Origin: Schistocephalus solidus
Taxonomy: Eukaryota; Platyhelminthes; Cestoda; Diphyllobothriidea; Diphyllobothriidae
Assembly: GCA_017591395.1 (NCBI GenBank)
Contig: WEDG01001086.1
Location: 30,757-94,756, forward strand
DNA: 64,000 bases
Direction: 5' to 3'
Made by a program: the position numbers and the translations under genes. Under the pieces are notes generated by a model that did no database searches, was not told where the DNA came from, and saw only the letters and a program-made list of their open reading frames with translations. Positions 1 to 12,174 of the stretch are shown piece by piece; positions within the stretch are counted from its first letter, which is position 1, and the number at the start of each line of letters is the position of its first letter.

Positions 1-353
1 CTAAAAAAACCCTTCGACGAACCATTTCGAGTTCTATCACGCACAGGCAAGCATTTCAAAATCGTCCATGGTGACCGCACCGAGGTGGCCGTTTAAAGGT
101 GGCTTATATCAAGCATTTATCAACCGTCCCGATAGCATAGCATTCTCCAAACGGTACAGTGCCTCAGGCGATTCCCCAGCCTGGGCTCACACCTGATTAC
201 CCTGCACCTTCCCCTATCCCACCAACTCCACCCCTTACGCGCATTGGTCGTGGTGTCTAGTTCCCTCATCATCACCAACTTGTACATAATGCCGAACACT
301 TATATGCTTTCCTCACATTAAATATTGTACTCCGTTTCTTAGGAGAGGGAGTA
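1..353 (+). mobile_element. Ty3/Gypsy retrotransposon remnant: C-terminus of pol and polypurine tract
   Basis: The first 90 bases translate to the region just after integrase in Gypsy pol: the string KPFDEPFRVLSRTGKHFKI is visible, followed by an HGDRTEV segment. A one-base loss near position 91-93 shifts the frame; the protein then continues as RLKVAYIKHLSTVPIA, hits a TAG near 141, and ends in a proline-rich tail finishing TRIGRGV and a stop at about 260. Downstream is a purine-rich tract (aggagagggagta, about 340-352), the usual plus-strand primer, directly followed by TGTAGTG, a typical LTR start. The element is broken by a frameshift and a stop, and its upstream part lies outside the window. 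The Gypsy assignment is firm from the protein pattern; the precise lineage is not determined. Confidence 0.75.
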
Positions 354-1190
354 TTGTAGTGAAAAAAAGCATATTGTTGTAGAAGGTTAAATATACTCCC
401 GTATATGTCTACACACAACTTTCGTAGAATTTGACAATAAGTTACGTTAATAAGTAGAGACGTGCAGGTCGATTTTCAAACGGTAAGTGAAATCTCAATT
501 CTCGAATGTAACTCTTCGTTTCTTGCTGACGTTATTGGCTTAATTGTTGATAAAAGTGTTGCATTTCTAACCCTTATCAACTGCAATTACGTGTGGTGTT
601 TGTCTTTAACAATAGGTGAAACTGTGCAGTCTCATAGTGTTCAGCCGACATAGCCTCATTTCTAAATCTCAACTTTGAACGTATGTCTTCGTTTTCTGCT
701 ATATGTATTTGCTAGTGTTTATAAAGTTTTGATAAAATTTTATATTTCTAACTTTTAGACAACTACACATACCTGTGGTTGTTGTATTTTACAATAAGTG
801 AAAATCTTTAGTCTCACACTGCTTCACTCGAAGTAGCCTCATTTGCCATCCTTATAAATCCACGTACAGAAGAAGAATTATAAAGCGCGAACATAGAATT
901 TAAGTTGAAATTTTAAAGACCTTATCAATTTCCAACAATAATTTTTTTACAGTAACCATTTTTACCGTTGATAAATCAACCAGTTGGAAATCTATATCAT
1001 CATAATCTTTTTACCCTGCGTATCCTGCGTTGATTGCGCTCATATTTTCGACGAAAGATAAAACCTACAACGTTAACTCATCGTAAACTACTTGTCTCGG
1101 GGCCCAAGCGTTGCTTGATTACACCTAGTAGTTTCAACATTGACTCAAATATGCAACCCATAGTTAAAGCTCAACAGCTAGATCTGTCCG
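354..1190 (+). mobile_element. candidate Gypsy LTR and decayed flank
   Basis: The stretch begins with TG immediately after the polypurine tract, as an LTR should, so at least its first part is likely the 3' LTR of the preceding remnant. No second copy is in the window, so the right edge cannot be set. No coding sequence is supported. It contains a diverged tandem duplication that is listed separately. Confidence 0.35.
489..844 (+). repeat. imperfect tandem duplication, two units of about 175 bp
   Basis: Unit 1 (about 489-661) and unit 2 (about 664-844) align from the shared start AAATCTCAA through a shared middle (TTTCTAAC...ACAATA..GTGAAA) to the shared end TAGCCTCATTT. Divergence is high, so the duplication is old. 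It may be an internal repeat of the adjacent LTR, but this is inference. Confidence 0.6.
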
Positions 1191-1606
1191 CTTAACAGTA
1201 CGGCAATCACTTCATGATGAAGTTTGGATCTTTTTTATCTTTACTCGGTAACCTGTTCGATGGTAACATATCTGATGTTCCCTCTCAGGATTGCAGACAC
1301 TTGGACTCACTTGTTCACTTGGTCACCAGCGAGGCTTTTGGCAGACAAATAGGTAATAATAATTGTATCCTACAAATGCTCCAATACACAGACGCCCATT
1401 GGACGTTGCTATGGACTTGTTGTACTCAGATGGTTTCAACTACAAAATAGTGGAAACAAAAGGCCTCTCTTCCTTTAGCAAGAATTCTCCTATCTTAGTT
1501 AAATTGTTTTCAACAATTTAGATGGACTCAATCTCTGCTCTACAAGATCGCACTTCTCGATATTTGGAAATGAAAAAAATGTTTCCTTTGTCTAGATCTT
1601 AGACCA

Positions 1607-1978
1607 ATGGAGCGAAGAAATGGGTCTTTCCTGTCAGCAACTTTTCAACCTTATATTCACAAATCTGGTCGTATTTCCAATAACATCACCGCATCGGTTA
1701 ATTCATCTCCTCAGATGTCCAGTTCGGTCAGCTTCTCCACGCCACCTTCTATTTCGTTTACTCCACGGCCATTTAATGAAATTTCTGGTGCTTTTAACCC
1801 ACCTCTAATGTCTGCAACATCATCTAAAGCATTTGTACCGTCTAACCCGTCTAAAGTTCTAACACCAACAGCTTCCCCTCTTGAACGCCGTTCTCCAGGC
1901 CTCTCTGTGAAATTTACCGAGCCACTACGCATACATGGCAAACTTCAAATACAAAATCAACTAACATCTCAATTATAA
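1607..1978 (+). pseudogene. ORF1-like low-complexity protein fragment of element A
   Basis: An open stretch of about 120 codons rich in Ser, Thr and Pro (for example SSPQMSSSVSFSTPPSISF) lies in the position expected for ORF1, upstream of the endonuclease. No nucleic-acid-binding motif is recognised. A shorter open stretch at about 1214-1450 may belong to the same ORF. Assignment rests on position and composition only. Confidence 0.3.
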
Positions 1979-2544
1979 GACAACTTATTTAACCCTCCAC
2001 GAACTAGCTCATCCCATAACCCTACGGGTAATATTTTACCCCCAATTATATCACCTAAAGCAGGTCATCCAAAGAACATAACTCCAACCAAAAACCGAAA
2101 ATCAAGGTCGCACAGTTCTAACTAATCGCATACTGCCTTCTCCAAAACTAACAAAGCCCCTTCAATAGGCAAATAACTCAAACCATGTTGACCGATATAC
2201 AAGACCCGACTTTGCAGCACTTCAGTGTATTGTATTGTTTGTATTGTATATCTGTTTGCCCTCTCCCACCTGACTTTATATTCTATCGTAATTTTCCAAT
2301 TCCGTTTTAAATACTGACAGGCATATCCCGGTCTTAACCACTAGGGTGGTTCGATACCGGAAAGTTATAATCCTACAACTTTTAGATATCCTTTTTAGCC
2401 TTTTGTTACTGACATTCCTTATACCACTTGTTCTGTCGAAGTTGGCAGTTACCCTCCAACCCACAAGAACTTCCAACTTAAATACCCACCTCCAATTTTT
2501 TAAAATAAATAACGATAACCCTAGTTTGGATAACTGAACTACAC

Positions 2545-3170
2545 TAGATGTCATATTACTTTATGCTAGATCTGTTATAAATAAGATGGCCAACTGAGAG
2601 CCATTGATTTCGAGTTAGTGCCCGATGTTTTATGTGTAACTGAATCTTGAACCCATCACTAAACTTCCGAATCTTTGCTTGTCATAGACCAGTATGATCT
2701 CTACCGTAAAGACCACATAAGTAGGCGTGGTGGTGGTTGTCTTCTCTATACTAAAGCTTCATTTAAGCACTTCCCGGTTTATCTAGTTGCCACTTCATTC
2801 TCTAGTAATTACTGCTTCGCATTTATTATCCTGTCGCTTTGGCAAAAGACGATTCACAGATTCATTTACAACCCGCCTAATTCATCATCCAATGATGATG
2901 CAAACATTCGTGAAATTTTTAAATTTGTTTTGGAGTCCACTTTGAACATTAAAATAATAACTGGGGCTTTGAATATTCCAAAATGTACTGGATTTAAAAC
3001 TTTTGTCCACCCAGATTTCAGCTTTTCCTAGATACCATTAACTTTTCTAATTGTTCCCAGCTTGTCCGTTCTTCATCGGGAGACAAGCATATTTTAGACC
3101 TGATTTTCACAAACGACATTGCTCCCCTCCTTGTTGATTTTATGTAGGGACTCTACCAAAGTGACCATAC
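2545..3170 (+). pseudogene. endonuclease domain of element A pol
   Basis: The fragment opens with VILLYARSVINKMAN, the usual start of a LINE endonuclease, followed by the PDVLCVTES segment that carries the catalytic Glu, then YDLYRKDHISRRGGGCLLY. The later GDFN-type motif has decayed to GALNIP near 2960, and the SDH-type motif appears near 3160. Stops and frame changes break the domain repeatedly, so the enzyme is dead. Confidence 0.7.
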
Positions 3171-3699
3171 ATTAATTCACTGTTGCCTTCCGATTGTCTC
3201 ATCAAAAAAGACTAGAGCCGTTCTTACCTATCATGCTTCTGACCTCACAGATATGAGCTTAATTAGTAACTTTTTGGACTCATTGGACTGGCAGCATCTC
3301 TTCTCCATGAATGACGCAGCAAGTGTTTGTGACTTCATGTCAGTCGTTTCAAATAAAATCCTGGAATTCGTACTAACCAAAATTTTCAAGACCTACGCTT
3401 CGGAATCCACCGCTCCTCACATTCTTTTGCCTTAACTAAAGAGCTTGAGGAGGCAGGTAAAACACCAATCTACTAGCACATTATCTGTGCGTCTAAGGAT
3501 CGCAGAGATGTTTTAATAAGTCTTTAAGATTCGTCTTGCACGTGACGGACAGAGGGAATATTGCACAATCAGCGAGCCAAACTCTGCAAATCTGTTGCTT
3601 AAAAGTCCCGTCATCAATTTTCCTCTCAAAGAGGTAAGGAAATTCCTCCATTACTAAATAAAGATAAGAACTTCGTTCTCGAAGACTCTGACAAGGCAG

Positions 3700-5280
3700 A
3701 ATAGTTTAGTGTGATCTTTGCAAATAATCTAACAATGGAATCTGAACTGGTTCCGACGCTTCAGCCATCCTCTTTAAATGTTATCAGCACCACGGATTTC
3801 TCCTTAGAATTAGTTCGTAAGCGAATAATGCGTCTAAACATCACACTCTTCGGGACTGACGGTATTCCAAACCTAGTTATCAAGATAGTGCCGAGAATTC
3901 CCCGATTGCTTAGCCATATATGCTCAATTAATCTTTTAAATGGATTCTTTTCCTGACTCATGGCAGACATCAATTATTCTTCTTGTCTTCGTGACGAGAT
4001 CTTGTTCGGACGTAAATAATTATCGAGCCCTTCAAAAACCCCGGCTCTAGCAAAACATCTTGAAAAAAATTATTATTTTGCTTAGAAAATAAGCTCTTAA
4101 GCGACTCACAATATGGTTTTTTTACCTGGCAGATCGTGCGAAGTGTGTCACTTAGCTTTTCTTAACCTCGTCACTTCCCTTCGTAATAAGCAGCAGTCAG
4201 TGGTTGTGATCTAGTCTGACCTCAGTAAAGCCTTTGAGAAGGTACCACACAGACGTATTCTGGTGAAATTGGAAGCCCTCAGCATCCGGCCTCCTCTCCT
4301 TGAATTCCTTGGTTCCTACTTGTCTAAACGCTGCCAGAAGGTCTTAGTAAATAATAGCTACTCGACACCTCAGCCGGTTACGAGTGGCGTTTTTCAAAGC
4401 ACAGTTCTAGGTCCCCTCCTATTCATTCTATAAATAAACGAAATGTCAACTTTACTCAAAATTTAACAAAATTTCGTTTACGCTGACGATCGGAAGTGCA
4501 TTTACTCATTATCTTAAGATCACCAATAGTTACGTTGATAAAATCAAAACTGATCTTCTTATGCTCTCACGTTGGAGCTCTAGTTGGAAGATGGATTTTT
4601 TTCCATCCAAGATAAGTTTCATGTGTTTTCGGCCCCGCCAAGCTTTTTGGACCCCTAATATTTCAAAATAGTACACTTTTAGAGCGATCAACCATAAAAG
4701 ACTTAGGTCTAAGTTACACGAATAAGTTTGCATTATCACCTCATGCAGATCGAATTTCTGCAAAGGCTGCACAGATATGTGGTTTATATCACTCAATTTC
4801 TTCCTTCCGGAAATAAAGTTAAACCTGTACCGCATGTTTGTTTTCTTTTCCTAGAATACTGCTGTCCCCTCTTCGGGCTAATGAACGCCTCTGACATCAG
4901 TAAGATTGAAGCAGTTCAGAGAGTTTTTACTCGAAGTCTATTTTCTCTTCCTGGATCCTGTATCTATAATAGGGATAGATGCCAGTTAGCTTACATTAAA
5001 TTTCTGTGGGTAAGAAGATTCAAATCTGGTCTGTGCTTCCTGTTTCGCATTATCTCTAGTCCAAATCTCCCACGAATTAGCGCTCTCACTCCGGTAGATT
5101 GACCTTATGCCACTGGTAATTCCTCCATGGTCATTTAACCACCCCTTAGCTCCACAACTAACCTTTCTCCGTTTTTTGCCTCTAAATATGCTTTCATTTG
5201 GAATAATCTTCCACTGGAAATTAGGTTGCCATCTACATTAGGTATTTTCAAAACCAAATTACGCAAAAATTGAACTTCGG
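3700..5280 (+). pseudogene. reverse transcriptase and C-terminal domain of element A pol
   Basis: RT motif A reads SDLSKAFEKVPHRRILVKL with its Asp codon at 4218-4220. The VTSGV..S.VLGPLLF block follows, and motif C is an intact YADD at 4479-4490. The C-terminal part includes YCCPLFGLMNASDISKIEAV and ends with the conserved FASKYAFIWNNLPLEIR segment near 5180-5230. Numerous frameshifts and stops lie between these blocks. Family knowledge: the two Asp-bearing motifs are the polymerase active site. Confidence 0.75.
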
Positions 5281-6170
5281 AAGATAAAAAGTCCTTATTG
5301 TCTGTTTCCTTCCCAAACTCGCAACGTTTTGATTTTTAAAAGAGTCCTCCGGCTATTTGAGGCAGTTCCCTTGATGTACCATTAATTTCTTAATATGTTT
5401 CCATTATCCTCTGCAGAGTCAATCTTCGCAGTCACTTTTTCCTCCACTCCTTTTCAAGTATAAACGCCAACTCTTCATAACCTTGATACTTTCCTGCGAT
5501 TTTGCAACCCTAAAGATGGTCTCCAGGATCTTTTTGATGATCGTGGTCGGTTCTTATGTTTTTCGCCACCTTTTTTTGTGGACTATGCAGTCAGCAAGGT
5601 CGCATCTCGGTGATGATTTCGTGACCTCTACTTTTCTCTCTTCTTTTTCGATCCTGTTTGTCTACGATAAATTTCTCCTCTCTCACCTCCCTGATGGTTA
5701 TAAACAGTAGCTCTGGCTGTTATATTATCTCTTACCCGACAAGGAGCGTTCCGAACCCTCATATGTTGTCAGCAACATCACGCTACTATCCCATTGCATC
5801 GTACCAATCTCATCAAGTCTAGCTATTAATTTATTAGAGAAGCCATTTTTTCTGCTAGTTGTTTTTTAAATAGGCGGCTCGCCGAACTCCGCCCCCGATT
5901 TAACCAAAGGAGTTTTTCACCGCTTCTATCCTAGTGAATCGTATATTCCAAATATTGTTGACTATTGTTTTAAAAATTGTGAATCGTTCTGAATTGGATA
6001 TGCCTACCATACTACTCATTTCTACTTTTCATATGGCTTTTCCCATAGTGCAGCAATTATCCACTTTGTATTTATTTTATACCGCAATACTAAGTTTGTA
6101 ATGATGGGGCCCTCTGGGCTTTAAATATACAGTTTATTTATTTATTTATTTTATTGAATAGTTATTTTCT
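5281..6170 (+). other. 3' untranslated region of element A
   Basis: About 0.9 kb without a supported gene separates the pol C-terminus from the TTTA-rich tail. A 75-codon open stretch at 5483-5710 shows no recognisable similarity and is probably chance. Confidence 0.4.
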
Positions 6171-6611
6171 CCTTACTTTTACTGGAGTATATAAGTTTGG
6201 TGATGGTATTTGCTTTACTTATAAGGATGGACTAATTCGTCTTCTACACGTTATTTGGTCAGGTGCAGAAAAGACGACGAAATGATAGTGAACCACAACC
6301 TAATCCCAGTAGGGTTAAATTCTCAAGAAGAGGAAACCTGCCTCATTCAGAGGTGGCTTATCCTTCCATGCCTGATTACAACAGGATTATCTGATCTCTA
6401 ACTGCGAATATTTCAATCTCGATACCAACTCACAGTTACCATCTCCGATGTTGCGACCGGAACCGTACGTGCAAAATTACTTTCTGCGTCTTTGAAATTT
6501 TCTTCTCATGTGAGAATGTCTCAGAAATCGTATTTTGAGCAATTTTAGTTTATTTTACAGAATTAGGATGCTGAGAACAGAACTGAAGAGGAGGACCGAG
6601 CAGGGGGCAAA

Positions 6612-6842
6612 ATGGCTCCAAATAAAGGACGGGGGAATAAAGATGATAAAGAGGTCTTTCTTATGGCAGACCCCGTACATAATCAATGTGGGTTCTCGAC
6701 GAGACGGAGGACACTAAATACGATGTACCCAACTGTACAGAGCTCGAATAATAAAAAGAAAGCGCTCCAGAACTCGGATGAGAACACTCATCAGAACTCA
6801 GCGTCGGCGGGATGGACACCAGTTCATCTCGGAAAACAATGA
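6612..6842 (+). pseudogene. ORF1-like fragment of element B
   Basis: An open stretch beginning MAPNKGRGNKDDKEVF precedes and overlaps the pol start by about 30 bases in another frame. It is basic and polar with no recognised domain. Overlap of ORF1 end and ORF2 start is common in CR1-type elements, but this call rests on position only. Confidence 0.35.
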
Positions 6843-7124
6843 CAGACTCTACTATTCAATCGCGCGAAATGCGCAGAAGTCTATATGGAGGAGTTACCCA
6901 GTCTAAATTGAGATGCTTGTATACAAATGCTCAGAGTCTCCTATCAAAAGAAGATGAACTCAAAGCATTAGTATCAGACCAAACCCCCGATGTCGTTGCC
7001 ATTACGGAAACGTGGCTCAAAGCCGAAATCGTAGATAGCGATGTTTCGATTGATGGATACCAACTTTTTCGAAAAGACCGAGAAAATAGAAAGGAAGGAG
7101 GAGTGGCCGTATATGTTAGGACAG
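6812..7124 (+). pseudogene. N-terminal endonuclease half of element B pol
   Basis: A true ATG at 6812 opens pol. The protein carries LRCLYTNAQSLLSKEDELK and then PDVVAITETWLKAEIV, which holds the catalytic Glu of the AP-type endonuclease, and GYQLFRKDRENRKEGGVAVY. It reads openly to 7124, where a nested insertion cuts it within the VRTG segment. The protein resumes at 8055. Confidence 0.8.
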
Positions 7125-8054
7125 GAATTTAGAATTTAGAATTTAGAATTTATATTTGGTTAGCACCGGGAAGGTACTGTCTAAGCAAACATTAGTAACA
7201 AAATAAAGTTATGACAATGTGTGCAGATAAAATGTAAAAATTCATAAATTGTCCTGCTATGTCAACAGTTAGCAATGTTTTAAAATTAATGGTGAACTAG
7301 AAAAAAATAGGCAGTGATAAAAAACCCTACCATGAAAAATGGAGGCAGAGTTCAATAGGCCTTCATTTTTCGAATAGAAAGGTAGGAGAAAAACTGCTTA
7401 CGAAAAAATAGTCAGGTGGTAGAATAGGGTAATACTGCAGTAGCATTTCAGAATGAGATAATGAAATGTCGAGGTGATTCGTTCTTGATCACTTAGGCGT
7501 ATGAAACAGAATCTCACGAAAATGCGTCAATGAACTTAAGTCCTCAGCATCATAGGATCCAGAATTGAATTCTGATGATGGTTAGTATCCAAAGAAACCG
7601 CAGCATTTAAGACTGTGGACCACCGAACTTTGTACGTCCGAATGACGTCATCGTTTGGAGGACGGGTGATATAAGGAGACATTATAGTTCATGGGCGTCT
7701 CCAGGTAGCGTAAAATATAGTTTCAAGAGGGTTACTCAAATTCCCGATGGTCCTTTCTCCGAGTCATGGGGAAAGCTACTGGGAAAAAGATGAGGAAAAT
7801 AAAAAGTTAATAGAATCAGTGTTAAGATAAATGTGCAGTCTTCGCTTGAATGCAGATAGACTAGTTAACGACCTAATTTCAATTGGCAAGTTATTCCAAA
7901 GAAAACTATACCTAGAAGCAAAGAAGAGACAGCGTTTACACGTGGAGGATGCAGGGGGAGGTATAATTAGTGCAGAATTTCTTAGGTTATAAGGAAGACT
8001 AACGGGGGTAATGACAGAATCTCGGCTGTCAAACAAGCCCACTCCATTTTCCTT
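7125..8054 (-). mobile_element. nested minus-strand LINE fragment inside element B
   Basis: The insert is bounded on the left by four exact copies of the heptamer GAATTTA (7125-7152), which is the reverse complement of a 3' terminal microsatellite. On the right the B endonuclease frame resumes at 8055. The minus strand encodes a pol C-terminus at 8042-7776 containing YNLRNSALIIPPPAS and RYSFLWNNLPIEIRS. This matches the C-terminal segment of element A, so the insert is a 5'-truncated copy of a related family that landed in B after B itself had inserted. Confidence 0.75.
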
Positions 8055-8560
8055 GAATATGAATTTCTCTGGATAAAGATTAAAAAGGATTGTTCACAGA
8101 ACCAACAATTCTTGACGATCTACAGACCACCGAACATTCCAAGTGCAGCTGAGGAGTCCCTCCTCTATTTGCTCAAGGAAGTAGCAAGCCACCAGGAGGT
8201 GCTTATTGCTGGTGATTTCAATGCACCTATAGTAGACTGGGTAAATTGGACAGTTGATGGTGCACCAACTTCCTTCTGCCACAAGCTAATGGATCTCACT
8301 CTTGACCAACCTCTGGTACAGAAGGTTAACATACCAACGAGATTAAGAGAGAACCAGAGAGCAAATTGCCTAGAACTAGTATTTACGAAGGACTTCTCTA
8401 GCATTGATGAAGTGTATTCTATTGCACCCCTCGGTTAGAGTGACCATAGTACGCTGATGTTGGATTACTCACTATATTCTCAGCGCCAGAATGGAATGGA
8501 ATGCAAGCGAAATATATGGAAGGCTGATTTTAACGCAATGAGGAAAGAACTGATGTCTAT
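8055..8560 (+). pseudogene. C-terminal endonuclease half of element B pol
   Basis: Reading resumes with EYEFLWIKIKKDCSQNQQF and then TIYRPPN. The GDFNAP motif with its catalytic Asp is intact at 8211-8228, and CLELVFTKD follows. A TAG at 8436-8438 falls directly before the SDHS motif (8439-8450), so the domain is intact in motifs but interrupted. Confidence 0.8.
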
Positions 8561-8639
8561 GAGATGAAATGTTTTGCTTAAAGGGAATCCAGAGGATGAC
8601 TGGCGATCATTTAAGACAGTCTCACTCGATCTGATTGAA

Positions 8640-10620
8640 CGATTTTGTCCAGTGAAGGTGCAAAAAAGAATAGTCGCCCCGCCTGGTTAACAAGAGAACT
8701 TAACACGCAGTTAAAGAACAAGAATAAAAAATGGAAGGTATTCAGGGAAACAGGGTCAGCAGAGCATTTAAAAGAATTTCGTCATCGAAGAAACGCTGTA
8801 AAAAATGATTCGCCAGGCAAGGAAGAACAATGACTCAAAAATTATTCAACAGGCTGAATATAAATCAAAAAATTATTCCATTATATCAATAGTCGACTAA
8901 AAAACAAGGACCCAGTAGCAGTACTCATGGATGGGAATGGTGTTGAAGTCGTTGAAAATTGCGACAAGGCCGAGTACTTAGGTCGTTTTTTTTGCCTCGG
9001 TATTCACTAGAGAACCGGAACTTCAGCTTGAACACGTCAACAGTGCTGTTATAGACGCCGGTCCAGTGCTTGAATATGTACTCTTCCAGGAACCTCTCGT
9101 GGAACGAGAACTGCGAAATCTGAAAGAAGCGAAGTCATCTGGTCCGGACGATATACCGGCCAAGTTCTTGAAAGAACTGGCCAGCGAACTGTCCAAACCA
9201 CTAGCGCATATATTTAATTCGTCATTTGAATCAGGAAAACTGCCAATCGAATGGAAGGCAGCAAATATATACCCCAGTTATAAGAGTGGTGCTCGATCTA
9301 ATGTCAACAATTATCGGCCTGTCAGCCTTACCTCCATTTGCTGTAAAATAATGGAATCAATAATCAAGAAGGCAACCATGAAGTTTCTTGAGGAAAACCA
9401 ATTACTCTCAGATCTCCAGCATGGCTTCAGACAGAATCGCTCCTGTTTTTCTAGTTGATTACTCTCCCCAGAGCAGTGGACTCGTGCACTGGACGAAAAT
9501 GGTAGGGTTGACGTCATATACACTGATTTCAAGAAGGCGTTTGACAGTGTCCCACACAAACGTCTCATCTACAAATTATCTGAAATCGGCATAAGAGGAA
9601 TGCTGCTGACATGGATCGCAGACTTTCTTACAGGTAGATAGCAAACTGTGTGCGTCGATACCTCGAAGTCAACACATACTCCGGTTCTTAGTGGTGTCCC
9701 TCAAGGATCGGTATTAGGGCCGTTACTCTTCTTAGTGTTCATCAACGACTGTCGTCGACGACATGGACTGCAGCGCCATCATGAGTGCAGATGATGTTAA
9801 ATTGTGGAGAGTCATCAGATCTGATTTCGAAAGGCACGCACTTCAAGAGGATCTCAACCGTCTTAGCAGCTGGTCTGCTCGTTGGCTCTTAAATTTTAAC
9901 GTTGGGAAGTGTGTGGTCCTAAGACTGCGTACCAGAAGGACCAGTGAGGACGATGGTTCCTACCAATACATTCTCAATGGGCAGCCCCTTTCAATTGTTG
10001 AGAAACAGAAGGACCTTGGTGTTCTAATAAACTCCTCACTGAAACCATCTTCACAGTGTTTAAAGGCAGCTAAACTCGCTATACAGGTCTTATTTGCGCT
10101 CAGACGTGGATTTGTGTAGATTGATAAGGATTTCTTCCGAAAAACCTACGCGGTATTTGTTCGATATCACTTGGAATATACCGTCCAGGCCTGGCGTCCG
10201 TGGTTTAAGAAGGATTATCTACAGCTGGAACGAGTGCAGGCGAGGGCTACGAAGATGGTCAAAAATCTTAGTCATCTGCCTTACAAAGCCAGGCTGGTTG
10301 AACTTGATTTGTTTCCGCTAAATTACAGGCAACTACGCGGTGACCTCATCCAAACCTACCGGATTGTCAGAGGACGCGAGTGTGCCCTAGAATTTGCTGA
10401 CTTCTTCGAATTGGCTGGGACGGAACATCTGCAGGGTCATCCCTTTAAATGCAGAGGAAGTTTTGTCCACACGGAAGTCCGTCGGAACGCCTTTTTCGCA
10501 GAGGGTCGTTAGAGCATGGAACGGACTCCCCTGATGAGGTGGTCCTTTCAGAAACTGTTGACACATTTAAATTCAAAACTAGATACTCATTTTCTGAGAA
10601 ACTATTTTAAATATAATGAA
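8640..10620 (+). pseudogene. reverse transcriptase and CR1-type C-terminus of element B pol
   Basis: The linker starts near 8645. RT blocks are NNYRPVSLTSICCK (about 9306), YTDFKKAFDSVPHKR with the motif A Asp at 9525, SGVPQGSVLGPLLF, and motif C as SADD at 9784-9795 where FADD is expected. A TAG at 9639 and indels near 9450, 9750, 10110 and 10500 break the frame. The C-terminal region runs from VQAWRPWFKKDYLQLERVQ (about 10185) through LRGDLIQTYRIVRG to LQGHPFK. The copy is dead but well recognisable. Confidence 0.85.
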
Positions 10621-10800
10621 GATTGTGTAAGCAGTGGCAGCTTGTGCCTGGCCCACACATATCGATGACCCTACATTTTCATTTGTCAGATTTATCACTG
10701 TTAACGTTTGTACTATTGACAATTTTGCATATGAATAGGGAGCTCAAGGGACGAAAGCCTACTTCCCTCAATAAAGTGACTTAACGTGACTTAAACGGAC

Positions 10801-11600
10801 TACATAACTGATTCGTGGGCAAATAACTGCTCAGCAAAACAAGTCGTCAAATTAGCGCAGTGTCAAAAGTTATCCAGATTCCTTGAGACCTGCTAAACGG
10901 CTGAGTCGTTTCTACATGTCTATCATACGTTGAATAAAGTTCTTTTGGTTAACGATACAACAACAGGCGCACCTTTTTGTTTAAAATAGTCATCAAACTT
11001 CATAATAGATAGACAAACAAAATGTTGACGATAATAGTACACAAAAGCAGTGACGCGTTTTTTTGACGGAAAACCTGGGGATGTTAGCATCACTTGCAGG
11101 ATTTGTGCTCGCGTTCTTAATGCCTGCAGCGCATGATCAGCGAAACGCGCCTAAAGCGTACTTACCACAAAATCTTACGAGTCACGAAGATGAGCCTTGC
11201 GTTAGCTATATCCATATATTGCCAAAATAAAAAAATTGGAAGACGAGCTTGGGGATTTAAGGAAGCTCCTGCAGCAGAATATAAACGAACGGAATTAGGT
11301 TACCTGTGTTAGAGCAAAAAAGAGAAACACAAAACGCACATAATACAAGATCATACCGTAGTAGAAACTTCTGAATTTACGGGTCATAATCCGGTAAAGT
11401 CCGAATTCGATAACAGTAATATCTGGATAACTTCAACAGTGCCTCTTTCAAAGGTGGTCCCGGCCTCAGTAGCATATTCTGTCAGACATCCCTGCAGTTC
11501 AAAAGAGCTCTAGTTAAAAGCGAAAAAACCAACGCGTAGCAAGATAGAATTGGGAAAACACCACAAAAATAGTATAAAGTCAAAAAAACAACTCACATTT
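10801..11600 (+). other. no gene visible between elements B and C
   Basis: About 0.8 kb of AT-rich sequence with no open frame or motif that can be supported. Part may be the decayed 5' region of element C. Confidence 0.3.
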
Positions 11601-11689
11601 ATCCCTCAGGTCATGCAGAGGAACAAATGGTCAGAAGTTTGTAAAAGGAGGTCTTCGTCCGAGACAATTGCGTAGTTATCCAGGGTTTA

Positions 11690-12115
11690 TCTAAAAAATG
11701 CTCTTTACCCCGAAGAAAAGGATTTCCGCTGACCTTGCTATGTTTCAGCACCTGCTGAACGATATACTTCATTCGAGAGAGAAGACAACCATTCCCTTAG
11801 CCTTCAGGACCGGAAGGGAGAGTGAACAATCAGAAACTGTGAGACCACGGCCTATTAAAATTGTCTTGGACAACAAGTAAGAGGCCTAGCTGCTTCGTTT
11901 TAGAAAGACCAACTTCCAAACCTCTCATAAAGAGGTTTATTGCAACCGGACTACTCTCCAGCAGAACGTCAGAAACGCCACGAATTAGTGTTGGAATTGA
12001 AGAGTAGACATGCAGCTGCAGAGAACAGCTTGGTTATTTTCAGAGAAGGCGTGATACAGAGAAACGCAGTATTGCTCTGGAACCAGCCAATGCTCATTGT
12101 GACAGTGGCAAAGTA
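11690..12115 (+). pseudogene. ORF1 protein relic of element C
   Basis: One frame holds IPLAFRTGRESEQSETVRP followed by RPIKIVLDNK. Another frame continues LQPDYSPAERQKRHELVLEL and SRHAAAENSLVIFREG, then NAVLLWNQ near 12070. This succession (a basic segment, PRPIKIVL, PDYSPAERQ) is typical of the ORF1 C-terminal region of CR1- and L1-like elements, which binds RNA. At least one frameshift lies between the two blocks. Only about 60 bases separate it from the endonuclease. Confidence 0.55.
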
Positions 12116-12174
12116 GTATTGGCAAACTCGGGACCGACGGAATTTGGCCTTGCTGAGTAATGCCAACTTAAATT

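Larger units (their letters stand above)
1200..6170 (+). mobile_element. non-LTR retrotransposon, element A (old, CR1/Jockey-type)
   Basis: A nearly full-length but heavily decayed LINE. In order it shows a Ser/Thr/Pro-rich ORF1-like stretch, an apurinic-type endonuclease, a reverse transcriptase with motifs A and C, a C-terminal domain, and an AT-rich 3' tail (TTTATTTATTTATTTATT near 6130-6150). Several stops and frameshifts interrupt every domain, so it is inactive. A second, minus-strand fragment with a related C-terminal domain is inserted in element B at 7125-8054. Both edges are approximate. Confidence 0.75.
6530..10800 (+). mobile_element. CR1-like non-LTR retrotransposon, element B
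   Basis: Element B has a short ORF1-like lead, pol with endonuclease, RT and CR1-type C-terminal domain, and a 3' tail with an AATAAA followed by two copies of GTGACTTAA (about 10771-10792). It is disrupted by a nested minus-strand insertion at 7125-8054, by stops at 8436 and 9639, and by several indels. The C-terminal pattern LNYRQLRGDLIQTYRIVRG is shared with copies C, D, E and the minus-strand copy at 28.3-31.3 kb, so these belong to one broad family. The left edge is approximate. Confidence 0.8.
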
